This document shows positions 1 to 8,745 of a DNA stretch of 64,000 bases, in pieces (the first letter of the stretch is position 1; each line of letters opens with the position of its first letter). Below the pieces are notes generated by a model. The model worked only from the letters and a program-made list of their open reading frames with translations. It was not told where the DNA came from and did not search any database. The translations under genes and the position numbers were made by a program. The stretch lies in NCBI GenBank assembly GCA_048772705.1, contig JBLWGC010000159.1, positions 124,001 through 188,000 of the forward strand, in the 5' to 3' direction. Source of the DNA: Leidyana gryllorum EB-2025a. Lineage: Eukaryota; Apicomplexa.

Positions 1-339
1 GGCTCAAGCTCGAGCCCTGATTCCCTCCCACCAGTCAGACGGAGGTCTAGCTCAGCTGAACGAGTTCGGGAAGTAATGAAGAGTATTGGATTTCTGCAGA
101 AGACTGAGGAGAAGAGGCGAGTGCGTCCTAGTGGCAGTGGTCAGCAGGCGCCCACGGATCAGCGGAGCATAGCGCGAGCTATCGCAATCGAGCGGTTGCG
201 ACAGAAGTCGCTAAACTCTTCTTCACGCTCGTCGCCCGCGGCGACCGCGAACAGGCCAATGGACATAGACCACAGGATTGCCACCATACGAGAGCTCATT
301 CTGCAGGCTCGTCGCCCTTCAACCTCTGACGTAGATTAG
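1..339 (+). CDS. C-terminal part of an unknown protein (5' end outside window)
   Basis: The frame is open from the first base of the window to the TAG at 337-339, so this is the 3' exon of a gene that begins upstream. The visible 112 residues are rich in Ser, Arg and Pro (RRRSSSAERVREV). They end in a short helical-looking stretch (MDIDHRIATIRELILQAR). No domain is recognised. The stop lies only 36 nt before the ATG of the next same-strand gene. An ATG exists at 76, but the upstream frame has the same composition, so I treat the ORF as continuing from outside. Confidence 0.55.
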   Translation, partial: GSSSSPDSLPPVRRRSSSAERVREVMKSIGFLQKTEEKRRVRPSGSGQQAPTDQRSIARAIAIERLRQKSLNSSSRSSPAATANRPMDIDHRIATIRELILQARRPSTSDVD

Positions 340-375
340 AAAACTTTGGCCTTTTTTCGTCAGGGGTGCTGTTCC

Positions 376-3300
376 ATGAGGGTACGGCATCTACAGACGT
401 ACCTGCAGAGCCAACGTCTCTTATGTACGGGTCGCACTGAGTCGTTGCGAGGGTTGGCGCTGGGTCTGGACGCAGCGTCATGGACACGAGGTCTCTTGGA
501 GCTGAAAGACCCCTTTGCGGAGTTAATGGGGGGACTCCCATTGTGTGTCGATGCAGCTATTGACCGTCAACTTACCCGATTCGCTGAGCATGAGATCTTC
601 CCCTACTTCTTCTTCCAGGGTGTGTCGCCGAACGGGCATTCGCTCTTTACCAAAATCGACTCCCGGGCCATTTCGGAAGCATGGACTCTATTGCTGGACA
701 AGAACACATCTCAAGCTCACGCAAAGTTGGGGAGAATCGCTTCACGGTTGACTGCCGAGCTTGTCTGCTACCTCGCACGCTACCTTCGCGCTCGAGCCTT
801 CGTGGCTGAGCCCGCTGGTCGATGCGAGCGGGCCCCGCGCCCAGTGAAGGTTCAACGTCGCCTGGCAGTCTTCCAATGCCCTTATCTCTGTTCCTCTCAG
901 ATAGCTCACTTTGTACGCAACCACATCCTGGATGCGGTGTACGGCATCACTTCGTTCCTCCTTGTCGGGCTGCCTCGCGTCATCACAAACATTGACTTCG
1001 AGAAGGGCAAGTTTGACTGGGTGGAGAAAGATCAATTGTTGAGGGCTTGGGAGGTCACTGAACAACAGCTCGCGGACGCCTGCATTTTGGCGGGTACGGA
1101 GTATTGCCACACGCTTCCACACGTCAACATTCTCTCGCCCAAGTCTTTCTCCTTCGAAACCGCTCTCAGTCTCGCCAAGTCGGGCTCCCTCAATCAATAT
1201 CTCCAAGTGAGTAGTGCTGCAGCCCTTCCTCCCATTCTATCCCCATCAGTTCTTCCCACACGAGCCCGTTCGTCAAGAGTTCCGGCACCTTTACTCTCTC
1301 AGCCGAGCCGTACTGTACGTTTTGATCGCGATGCAAGGAAACGGTACCGTGGCTGCTCTGCCGCCGGGACCACCAGCCCCGGCTGAGGGACTGCCCCACC
1401 AGTCTTTAACGGGTGAACACGACCCCAACAAGGAGACCGCTGCAGGAGAAGCAATGCGTCGTCTCGAGACGAAATGTGCGAATACCGTCACTCTCTCCCC
1501 CGTTCCCCACGATTTGCGAGTAGTTAAAGGTTGGAGACTGCCTAACGCGGTCTTCCTTCTCATGCTGGAGGGTATTCTGTCACCAGACCTCGTGAAAGCG
1601 CTTGCGTATGGTGTCTGGCGGGACTTTGATTCCCCCATTGTCCTCCCAGAACAGTATGAGACCTTACTGGTGGTGAGTGATATTACCAGACGCCTCCTTC
1701 TCCCATCACCCCTCAGCAATGCCGTCATTATCGGCTGCTGGCGCTGGCACTCATAGCGCGACACCTACACCCGTCCTTCATCAAGCGACGAATCGTAAGT
1801 TCGAGCGCTGAGCCTACCAGCGCTTCATTCCTCCAACAACTCAGACCTTCGAGTATGTCGGCCGCAAATGTGAGGATCCTCTCATACTGTTGTCCAATTC
1901 CAACAATAATACCGAATGTCAATATGCCCCGGATATTCGACCAAGTAAGCCAGCCATCGCATCTTGGCCCGCCTTCACACATCTACTCCGCAGTTCTTCC
2001 ATGGAGTTTCGATATCAGAGAGACAGAGCATCAGCTTCAGGGACGGAATCTCGATGTAAGACGACCCCCCCCTTCACAAACTAACTCAACCACCGTTGCC
2101 CCCACAGATCCCAACAATGTTATTCTGCCTGGATTGGCATTTATTGAGCATGCGCAAGCATTATCCTGATGACTACTCCGCTCTTCCACTCGATAGTCCG
2201 ACCGGAACCAGCATACAACAGCCTATCCTGAGCGGTGAAAAGTTCCGAGTTGTTGACCTGACGGGCAGCGATGTGGCTCATTCTGAGAGATTGGCCCGCA
2301 AAGTGCTCGCACTTCGCAACCGACGTCGACGCTTGGCACCCAGCCAAAACTACGGCATCACGTTGGTCATCATGACTTTCCTGGAAGCCTTAGGCTACTT
2401 TGACGCCACTTCTACCCCTCCCGGAGCTCCCACTGCGCTGGGCTATCTGCTCAGAACGCATTGCGCCCCCGAGTTTGAAGAGGAAATGGTAGTCGCTGTC
2501 GAGCTTCTCAAACTAGGCGTCCTCTCCGGAGCAGAGTTTACTTACGGGAAAGAAAAGTAAGGCTCGGCACACAAAGCCCCTTCCTTACCTCCGCCTGCAG
2601 TGAATACCCGCCCGCACTTGTGTCGCCTCCTCCCCCACCCTTCATGGAAGTTGCAACCCGGGCTCTGACAGTAGCGCGCAAAGGACACATGCGCGTGCCT
2701 GTCGGGGCTCTCGAGTTGCAACGAGTACAACAGTCAGTGCGGTTGATCTCAAGAGCCTTGTCACTGACCCCGGTCGTCCTCAAACCTGAGGTCACCGCTT
2801 GTCCAGGCCACTTCCTGGACTTTGACGTTGCAGCATTCCAAGCCCTCGTCAAACAGGTCAGACGCTCATTGAACTACCTTATCGAAGGTTGTATGGCTAA
2901 CCTCGCCCTGGAGGTGAGTAACAACATACCTGTCACGCTCGAAATCACAACCGATCTCCGACAGAAACATATATACGGCCGACTCTTCACTGCCGAGATT
3001 TTTGATCCTCGGAGCCCGAAGATGTTGTGGTTCAGACCTGTACTGGGCGTAGGCGGAGTCATCATCAAGCAGATATTGGTAGGCTCCCTGCACAAGTATA
3101 CCACCTCAAACCTCTTTTTACAGATGAACACGGGACGACATGGTGAAGATGCTGCTACATGGAGCGCAATGTTACCGGAGAGGTTCCCGGAGGTCGCCGA
3201 TTTCTGGGGGAGTGTATTGAAATTGTGCGAGTTCTGGGCGCAACTGTCCAAAATTGTGAAAGCATGGGGAATTGAAGGCACAGATGAAATCTCAGGTGAG

Positions 3301-3588
3301 TCAGCCGTCGATCAACGTGTTATTTCACATGACCCCATAGCCGCCTTCGCCAGAGCCGATGTGCTGTTGTGCTTGCAAATGTGGGATCTGCTGCCGCATT
3401 TAAACCCCGGAAAGCTTCCACAACAGTACCCCGCATTTTGCGAGCTAGTGGAGAAGACATTGGGCACCGAACTGAGTACCAACATCTCCAACAAGCGGGG
3501 AAGGCATAGTGTGACTATGAACAGTAACCCCGCAGCCCTCGTGAGCGACCCCCTTCAATCGTCGGGCAACTCTCTTGCTGTGGTGTGA
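376..3588 (+). CDS. MKT1: MKT1-like post-transcriptional regulator (XPG/PIN-fold family)
   Basis: Multi-exon gene. The ATG at 376 starts MRVRHLQTYLQ, the usual XPG-type N-terminus of Mkt1 proteins. An XPG-N-like region follows (LGLDAASWTRGL, FPYFFFQGV). Next is an XPG-I-like region (CSSQIAHFVRNHILDAVYG, then ILAGTEYC) and the Mkt1 central and C-terminal helical domains (LPNAVFLLMLEGILSPDLV; VIMTFLEALGYF). Introns fitting GT-AG and frame lie near 1207-1244, 1672-1718, 1797-1848, 1947-1994, 2056-2106, 2559-2600, 2914-2965, 3079-3122 and 3296-3339. In yeast, Mkt1 acts with Pbp1 on mRNA stability and translation; the family usually lacks nuclease activity. The C-terminal tail after about 3480 is Ser/Asn-rich. 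The final stop at 3586-3588 is 58 nt from the convergent neighbour. The identification rests on the whole domain order rather than a single motif. Confidence 0.75.
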
Positions 3589-3646
3589 ATACATAGATCA
3601 GCACACACGTCTATTGTCTCTCATTGTTTGAGTGCACATAAAACAG

Positions 3647-4357
3647 TCACTGTCCATCAGGAGGGCCTGAAGAAGGCAAATTCTCGGGATTAAGGTCACG
3701 TCGAAAAATCTTCTCGTAGAAGGCTTGCATTTCGTGCGAGTTATCTGGAGCGGGTGTGGTCGTCAACTGCCTACGCATCGGATTGACGTAGCGCTGTGGC
3801 CGTGGTCGAAGTTCCATGCGACCGTCGGTGCCGTAGAGGATGCCACCTTCCTCATACCCAAGAGCATCATCGATGAAGGTTCTGCCCTGCAGTGTGTCTA
3901 GTATTTCGCCCATGTGTTCTCCCGGTACATCCTTGGCGTGCGCGTATGCGTTTCGTACCGCTGCTGTGAATTGAACTAATCTTCTGAGAGCATCGTCCGT
4001 GTATTTATCCCGTTGTCCCTCTGTCAGACGCATTCCATGTTCCAATTCTGCCCAAATTCGGTGAATAGCATGAGTGATGGCTTTGGAGGCCTCTTCTTTC
4101 GCTGATGTCGTCTGCCGAGGTATGGCTTTCGCTATCGGCGTTTTCGTCTTGGTCGGAGGTGGGGGACGACTGGAGATCCGCGTTCCAACTTTTTGTCCTT
4201 TGGTAGGTTGAGCAAAGACGACTGGGCTACTACGCATAGAGTACGGCGCCTTTGCCAAGTGGCCGGTCGTCACCGCTTTGTCGCTGTGAGGATAGTACCA
4301 GGTCTGAGCCTGCCCGAGCACCGACCCAACAACTAGTACTAAACATCCAATCCGCAT
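3647..4357 (-). CDS. Putative secreted protein of unknown function, 236 aa
   Basis: The reading frame continues upstream of 4357. The ATG at 4357 is preferred because it gives an immediate signal peptide (MRIGCLVLVVGSVLGQAQ, with likely cleavage after the GQAQ region). After it come a Pro/Lys/Thr-rich low-complexity stretch (about residues 55-85) and a helical segment rich in Lys, Glu and Arg. The C-terminus (EMQAFYEKIFRRDLNPENL) is charged. There is no intron and no recognised domain. The gene is divergent from the Ser-rich gene starting at 4565 (207 nt apart) and convergent with MKT1. Secretion is inferred from the N-terminus only. Confidence 0.5.
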   Translation of the reverse strand: MRIGCLVLVVGSVLGQAQTWYYPHSDKAVTTGHLAKAPYSMRSSPVVFAQPTKGQKVGTRISSRPPPPTKTKTPIAKAIPRQTTSAKEEASKAITHAIHRIWAELEHGMRLTEGQRDKYTDDALRRLVQFTAAVRNAYAHAKDVPGEHMGEILDTLQGRTFIDDALGYEEGGILYGTDGRMELRPRPQRYVNPMRRQLTTTPAPDNSHEMQAFYEKIFRRDLNPENLPSSGPPDGQ

Positions 4358-4564
4358 ATGAAATGCACACACGTGTGTTATGGAGACATTGCTGACTAAC
4401 GCAGATCTAAGTCTAGCGCTGACGTTTATGTAGCAGAGGTTGGGAGGTGTGTGGTCTGCGCTGCATGTTGGGCACTTATACGACACAAGTCGAAAGTAGC
4501 ACGTGTCACACCTTATCACGCAGCTATTTGATCAAGCTTCGCAGAAAGCAGTAGAGTACGAAGA

Positions 4565-7288
4565 ATGACCCAGACATCTGGTGGGTACCAGGAAGGAGCC
4601 GTGACACCTAATTGTCCAGGCGGGACTCGACAAGAGTGTCAAAGAGGCAATTGGCCTGGCAGCATGGCTCGCTTACAACAGTGTGGTCTTGGAGGGATTG
4701 AGAATGCTGTTAAACTAATGGAACGCACGCCTACAGAGGGAGATGGAGCTCCACAAGATCGTCTGAGAAATACTGAAGGCCGCAAAGCAGCCTCAGCGCG
4801 AGGGTTTTTGCCGGAAAGTCCAAGCAATTCTCGCAAGTCCAGCAGTCGTCAGCCAACTCCCGAGGAACTTTGCTCGCCCGCTATCACGAAACTGCAGGAG
4901 CAGTGCAGCGCGGGGCCGTCGAACAGCAGCAGTGCCCGATGCGGAGGCAGCGGCCCGCTTGGTGGAATTCCCCGTGGTGTGCAAGTGGGCTCCGGCCAGT
5001 CATCAAGCCAGCACGAAAGCGGAAGCCGCTCGTCCTCCACCCCCGGAGCTGCGGGCGTGAAACAAGGCGTGGAGGGAAAGACGGACGATGCGTCTTATCC
5101 CGAAAAGCGAGTTAAAAAGCGCTCGTTGCAGCCAAAAGAAACCACGAAGAGCGGCCGAGGAGCTGACGTTGCTCGTCAGGTGGCTGCTAGGTCAGCAGCA
5201 CAGCCCATGCCTCCGAAAGTGAGGGTTGCCCGAGATCTGGATTATACCATCAGCAGACGTCCGTTGACGGTAGATCACCAGCATTACTACGTGGTCACTT
5301 ACGAGACCAAAGGACCGACCGTCTTGACGCACAAATTCAGCGACAATCCCCCTCCTGGATTGGACTACTTGATCGAGTCGATTGCTCTGGAACCCTGGAA
5401 GAAATGCGCGAACCCCGATCAAGCGGGCGATCAAGAGGAACCAGCATGCCCTTACCTGAGGCAGCCGTGTCCGCTGGACGAGATTTTGCAGGCTAGAGCT
5501 GCTGAAGCGACGCGTGACACAAGTGCTGAGAAGGCACCAAGCGCTGAAGCATCGCGATCGAATGGGAAGATGACAATTCCCAGTTCACTTGAGGGTACAC
5601 CATGCAGCCAGTGTCCAGAGTTACGAGCTTGTGGAGCCTCCGAGAGCTCCTCCTCTGTGGACAAAGTAGTCAGGATGAGCCCTTCTTCTTCAAGTGTATC
5701 CGCTGCCGGTGGGGAGGGCGATCAATCGTCCGGGTCGGGGCTGGTGGAACCTCCCCCGTCAGAGAATGGTCCGTCTAGCAGCTGCACGGAAAGCGAGCGA
5801 ACATCACAAATTTCGCATGTTAGAGAGCCAGCCGCGTCCAGTGAGGGGCCCAATATCACGAGTGTTTCGGATTGGTCAGACATCACCGCGTCCGACAATG
5901 TCCAGAATAATGAGGGACCACAGTGCAGAATTGTGAAGAAGCCGGTGGTCATAAAACTGCGTCGCAGTAAGGAGGGAGGAGAGACGAAGGGCAAATCCTT
6001 CAAGGTAGAGAAAGCTCAACAAGTGGATCTCGAGACCGAGGACCACGATGATACCGACTCCAAACGAGAAAGGGATTCGTACAGGTTCTCGCCATCGGAG
6101 GTTGACGAGATACTGGGAATGATGGATCAAATGGAAACCTTTATGGGCAGCGTGGCGTCCCGTCTGATCTGCCGTCAGCGACCCTCCAGTCGTGTCTGTG
6201 CGTGTCAAGAGGAGAAGAAGTCTTCTGATGAGGGGAAGGCGCCAGTGTCGGCCAGCGAGACATCCGCGCAGACTGAAGTTGGGCGCAGCCGGTCTCCGGC
6301 GGCACAGTTGACTCCTCCACGGGAGTTGGTGGGACTGTCCGCAGGGGAATGCCCCAGACTTGATATTTGCTCTTCTTCAAGGTCGTCTTCAGAGGAGTCG
6401 CGAGAGGAAGTTTCTCAGTCGTCGTCGTCGTTAGAGGAGTCCCAAGATGAGTCTTCCCAGTTGTCGTCGAGCGACCAAACACCGCAAGGCGAAGAAAGTC
6501 AAACAGAGTCAGAAAGCTGTGAGAGTGTGGATGCGGTGCAGGAGGCTGAGAGTCAAAAAGGGTCACCCCCGACCAGAGAATCTCCCTCGTCAATGTCTCC
6601 TCTGAGCTCGCTGATGACGTCGAGTTCTTCACAGACAGGAGGGGTCTCGAAGATGGCATGTGACCTTTTGGAGAAGGCTCAAGCGGAGTCGGCGAAGGAG
6701 GGCAGTGTCAGTCCCGCCGGTGCGAGCTCCTCTTCTTCTGCAGCATCAGGTTGCGACGAGGAGGCGACGTCGTCGGAAGACGGTGGGGAGGGAGAAGAAC
6801 AGTCTTATATCCGTCAGAAGTTCGAGCAGTTGAAAGGTAATCTACCGGGTATCCTGACTGGCGGCGATTCGAGGGCAAATGAAGCCGATTGCACCGGTAA
6901 GGAGGACCAAAACGGCAATACAGCGGGAGGTGAACAGGGGACTGACGCTGAGAAGCTCCCCGGGTTCTTCCGGCGGTTCCTCAACAGTGGTACTGGCCAA
7001 GGTGAAGAAGTGTGGAAGGCGAGGGACATCCACGCGGAGACCAGAGATGGAGAAGAGGAGGAGGGAACCAGTGAGGACGACTCGGAAGAGGGGGCGGAAA
7101 GAGACACAGATTCAGAGGAGGAGGAGACTTCCTGCCCAGTCGTTGAGAACTCAGCCGAAGGAGTGAAGTGCTGTGGTACTGAATGGGGCGATTTAGGTCT
7201 CAACAGGGAAGAACTCGCAGAACTCGGTCGTTACTACGAATCGTGCGCGAGGCACTGTGACCATTTGCTTGCACAGAAGGACGAGTGA
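4565..7288 (+). CDS. Long intron-free Ser/Glu-rich acidic protein, 907 aa, unknown
   Basis: One uninterrupted ATG-to-stop frame of 907 residues. The N-terminal 200 residues are Ser/Gly/Arg-rich. The only segment that looks folded is about residues 218-310 (VRVARDLDYTISRRPLTVDH, then HYYVVTYETKGPT), which suggests beta strands. After residue 330 the chain is mostly Ser plus Glu/Asp runs, including acidic clusters near the end (EEEEGTSEDDSEEGAERD), typical of a disordered protein. The short C-terminus becomes ordered again (WGDLGLNREELAELGRYYES). Lack of introns over 2.7 kb contrasts with the housekeeping genes nearby. It sits directly upstream of the retrotransposon in the same orientation. 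I do not recognise a family. Confidence 0.6.
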   Translation: MTQTSGGYQEGAVTPNCPGGTRQECQRGNWPGSMARLQQCGLGGIENAVKLMERTPTEGDGAPQDRLRNTEGRKAASARGFLPESPSNSRKSSSRQPTPEELCSPAITKLQEQCSAGPSNSSSARCGGSGPLGGIPRGVQVGSGQSSSQHESGSRSSSTPGAAGVKQGVEGKTDDASYPEKRVKKRSLQPKETTKSGRGADVARQVAARSAAQPMPPKVRVARDLDYTISRRPLTVDHQHYYVVTYETKGPTVLTHKFSDNPPPGLDYLIESIALEPWKKCANPDQAGDQEEPACPYLRQPCPLDEILQARAAEATRDTSAEKAPSAEASRSNGKMTIPSSLEGTPCSQCPELRACGASESSSSVDKVVRMSPSSSSVSAAGGEGDQSSGSGLVEPPPSENGPSSSCTESERTSQISHVREPAASSEGPNITSVSDWSDITASDNVQNNEGPQCRIVKKPVVIKLRRSKEGGETKGKSFKVEKAQQVDLETEDHDDTDSKRERDSYRFSPSEVDEILGMMDQMETFMGSVASRLICRQRPSSRVCACQEEKKSSDEGKAPVSASETSAQTEVGRSRSPAAQLTPPRELVGLSAGECPRLDICSSSRSSSEESREEVSQSSSSLEESQDESSQLSSSDQTPQGEESQTESESCESVDAVQEAESQKGSPPTRESPSSMSPLSSLMTSSSSQTGGVSKMACDLLEKAQAESAKEGSVSPAGASSSSSAASGCDEEATSSEDGGEGEEQSYIRQKFEQLKGNLPGILTGGDSRANEADCTGKEDQNGNTAGGEQGTDAEKLPGFFRRFLNSGTGQGEEVWKARDIHAETRDGEEEEGTSEDDSEEGAERDTDSEEEETSCPVVENSAEGVKCCGTEWGDLGLNREELAELGRYYESCARHCDHLLAQKDE

Positions 7289-7683
7289 TGATACACCTTT
7301 TTGGTCGTCCAACAGCCCGAAACCGTAAGCCGCTCTTCGCCTCCATCTCAAGTGGGAGGGGAAGAGACATTGATTCACTTAGTTGTGCACAGCCATCGTG
7401 TGGCCGGAGCAGTAAAGGTAAAAGCCGAGCTCGCTTGGTGAGAGCGATTGTATATAGTGGTGATACAAACTTTGGGGGGACGTCTCGATCTAAACTCTAA
7501 ACTGGTCAGCCTTTTCGCAAATAGCCCCTTTTTCCCTCAATGGTTCTCAACGACTAAGTGACAACTGAACCTAACCGAACCGAATTAGACCCCCAACCAC
7601 CACCACCTCCGTTCTCCGCATCCTTCTCCCCCTCCTTGCCCTCTCCCTCTCCCTCTTTCCCCTTCCACACGAACGATTGAGTG
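7289..7683 (+). other. Gene-free interval holding the probable 5' end of the retrotransposon
   Basis: This 395 nt stretch between the Ser-rich gene and retrotransposon ORF1 contains no convincing gene. The part closest to ORF1 (about 7560-7680) is a C-rich, pyrimidine-rich leader with repeated CTCCCC-type motifs, plausible as 5' UTR. I see no target-site duplication and cannot place the 5' boundary of the element more precisely than somewhere in this interval. Confidence 0.4.
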
Positions 7684-8745
7684 ATGGTCGCGTCCAGCGC
7701 TGTGACCGCCCCACCGGCCAAGGTGAAGCCCACCACGGTCAAACGATCTGGAGCGGGCCGGAAGACGCGGGCGAACACTAACGACTCTACAACGGAAGTG
7801 GACCACGACTCGTTTGACATGAATGATAACACCCCGTCTGGGCTGCGGCCACCTGATGCGATCACAGAAGAAATGGTCACCATCAAAGAAGTGACGAGGA
7901 TCAATGACGAACTATCAATGATCAAAGCCGAGATGTCGACATTAAAGGAAATGTTACTCGGCCTACGAAACCTTCTCGAACCCATCATACAGAAACACGG
8001 AAGTCTGGAAGACAGTATCCGTGAGATCAAAGAAGATCTCGAAACCATCAAGAAGGGAAACGGGCGAGCCCCCGGCCACAGTGCCGGGGGCGCCGTAGCA
8101 GAGCTGCCAGAGAAGCTCGACTCCTCCAACGACGACGCAGAAGTCATCGAACCCCCCCAGCGTCCATCGCAGCGAGTCACGAAGAAAGGAGCTGTTGCGA
8201 TGAGACAACAGACATACCGAGAAGCCCTGAAGCGAAATCTGCCCCTCGTGGGACGACCGAAGATCGACACTGTGGAGCTGCCGGAAGTGGCGACCCCGGA
8301 GTGCCTGTCAACAGCCTCATCGGAGGAGAAGTCTCCGGTGTACGGAGAGATACCGCGGGAGCAGTGGACGAGAGTATCGCGGCCCCCGACAACATATCGA
8401 CCCGCGATAATCAGCGTGAAACACCCACCCCGACCCCAGAGGGTCCCCGCACGGAAATTGCGGGAGTACCTGATGGAACACGGGATCAAGAAAGAGTCAA
8501 TCTACAGTATCCTGCGGTTGCACGGCGACCGGCTGTGGATAGTGGTGGATCGCAACGAGATGGAGGCGGTAGTATCCGCCCTAAGATTGAAGACCCCTTA
8601 CCTGAGTTACCAGAGTCCCAGCCTCCCTGCGCTGAGCAGCGAGGACGAGAAAAGGCAACTGGTAGCGCACATACAGCGAGTCGTCAAGCGAGAACGACAT
8701 CTCGGCACAAAGACTCTCCTTCAAGGAATGGTAGCCAACTGCTGA
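7684..8745 (+). CDS. Retrotransposon ORF1: coiled-coil, basic protein
   Basis: 353 residues from the ATG at 7684; the preceding in-frame GTG at 7681 is not preferred. Residues of about 60-125 form a clear heptad-rich coiled coil (INDELSMIKAEMSTLKEMLL, then IREIKEDLETIK). A charged linker follows, then a C-terminal basic region (ARKLREYLMEHGIKKESI; LWIVVDRNEMEAVVSALRL) that could be an RNA-binding fold like the C-terminal domain of L1 ORF1p. The first 50 residues are Thr/Lys/Pro-rich. LINE ORF1 proteins bind element RNA and form trimers through the coiled coil; that role is inferred from position and the coiled coil. It overlaps ORF2 by about 720 nt in another frame. Confidence 0.8.
   Translation: MVASSAVTAPPAKVKPTTVKRSGAGRKTRANTNDSTTEVDHDSFDMNDNTPSGLRPPDAITEEMVTIKEVTRINDELSMIKAEMSTLKEMLLGLRNLLEPIIQKHGSLEDSIREIKEDLETIKKGNGRAPGHSAGGAVAELPEKLDSSNDDAEVIEPPQRPSQRVTKKGAVAMRQQTYREALKRNLPLVGRPKIDTVELPEVATPECLSTASSEEKSPVYGEIPREQWTRVSRPPTTYRPAIISVKHPPRPQRVPARKLREYLMEHGIKKESIYSILRLHGDRLWIVVDRNEMEAVVSALRLKTPYLSYQSPSLPALSSEDEKRQLVAHIQRVVKRERHLGTKTLLQGMVANC

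Noticed and set aside
8301-8303. GTG at 8301 as start codon of retrotransposon ORF2
   Set aside because: Only an ORF-caller choice. The frame is open back to 8025, and GTG initiation is not expected in a eukaryotic nuclear gene.
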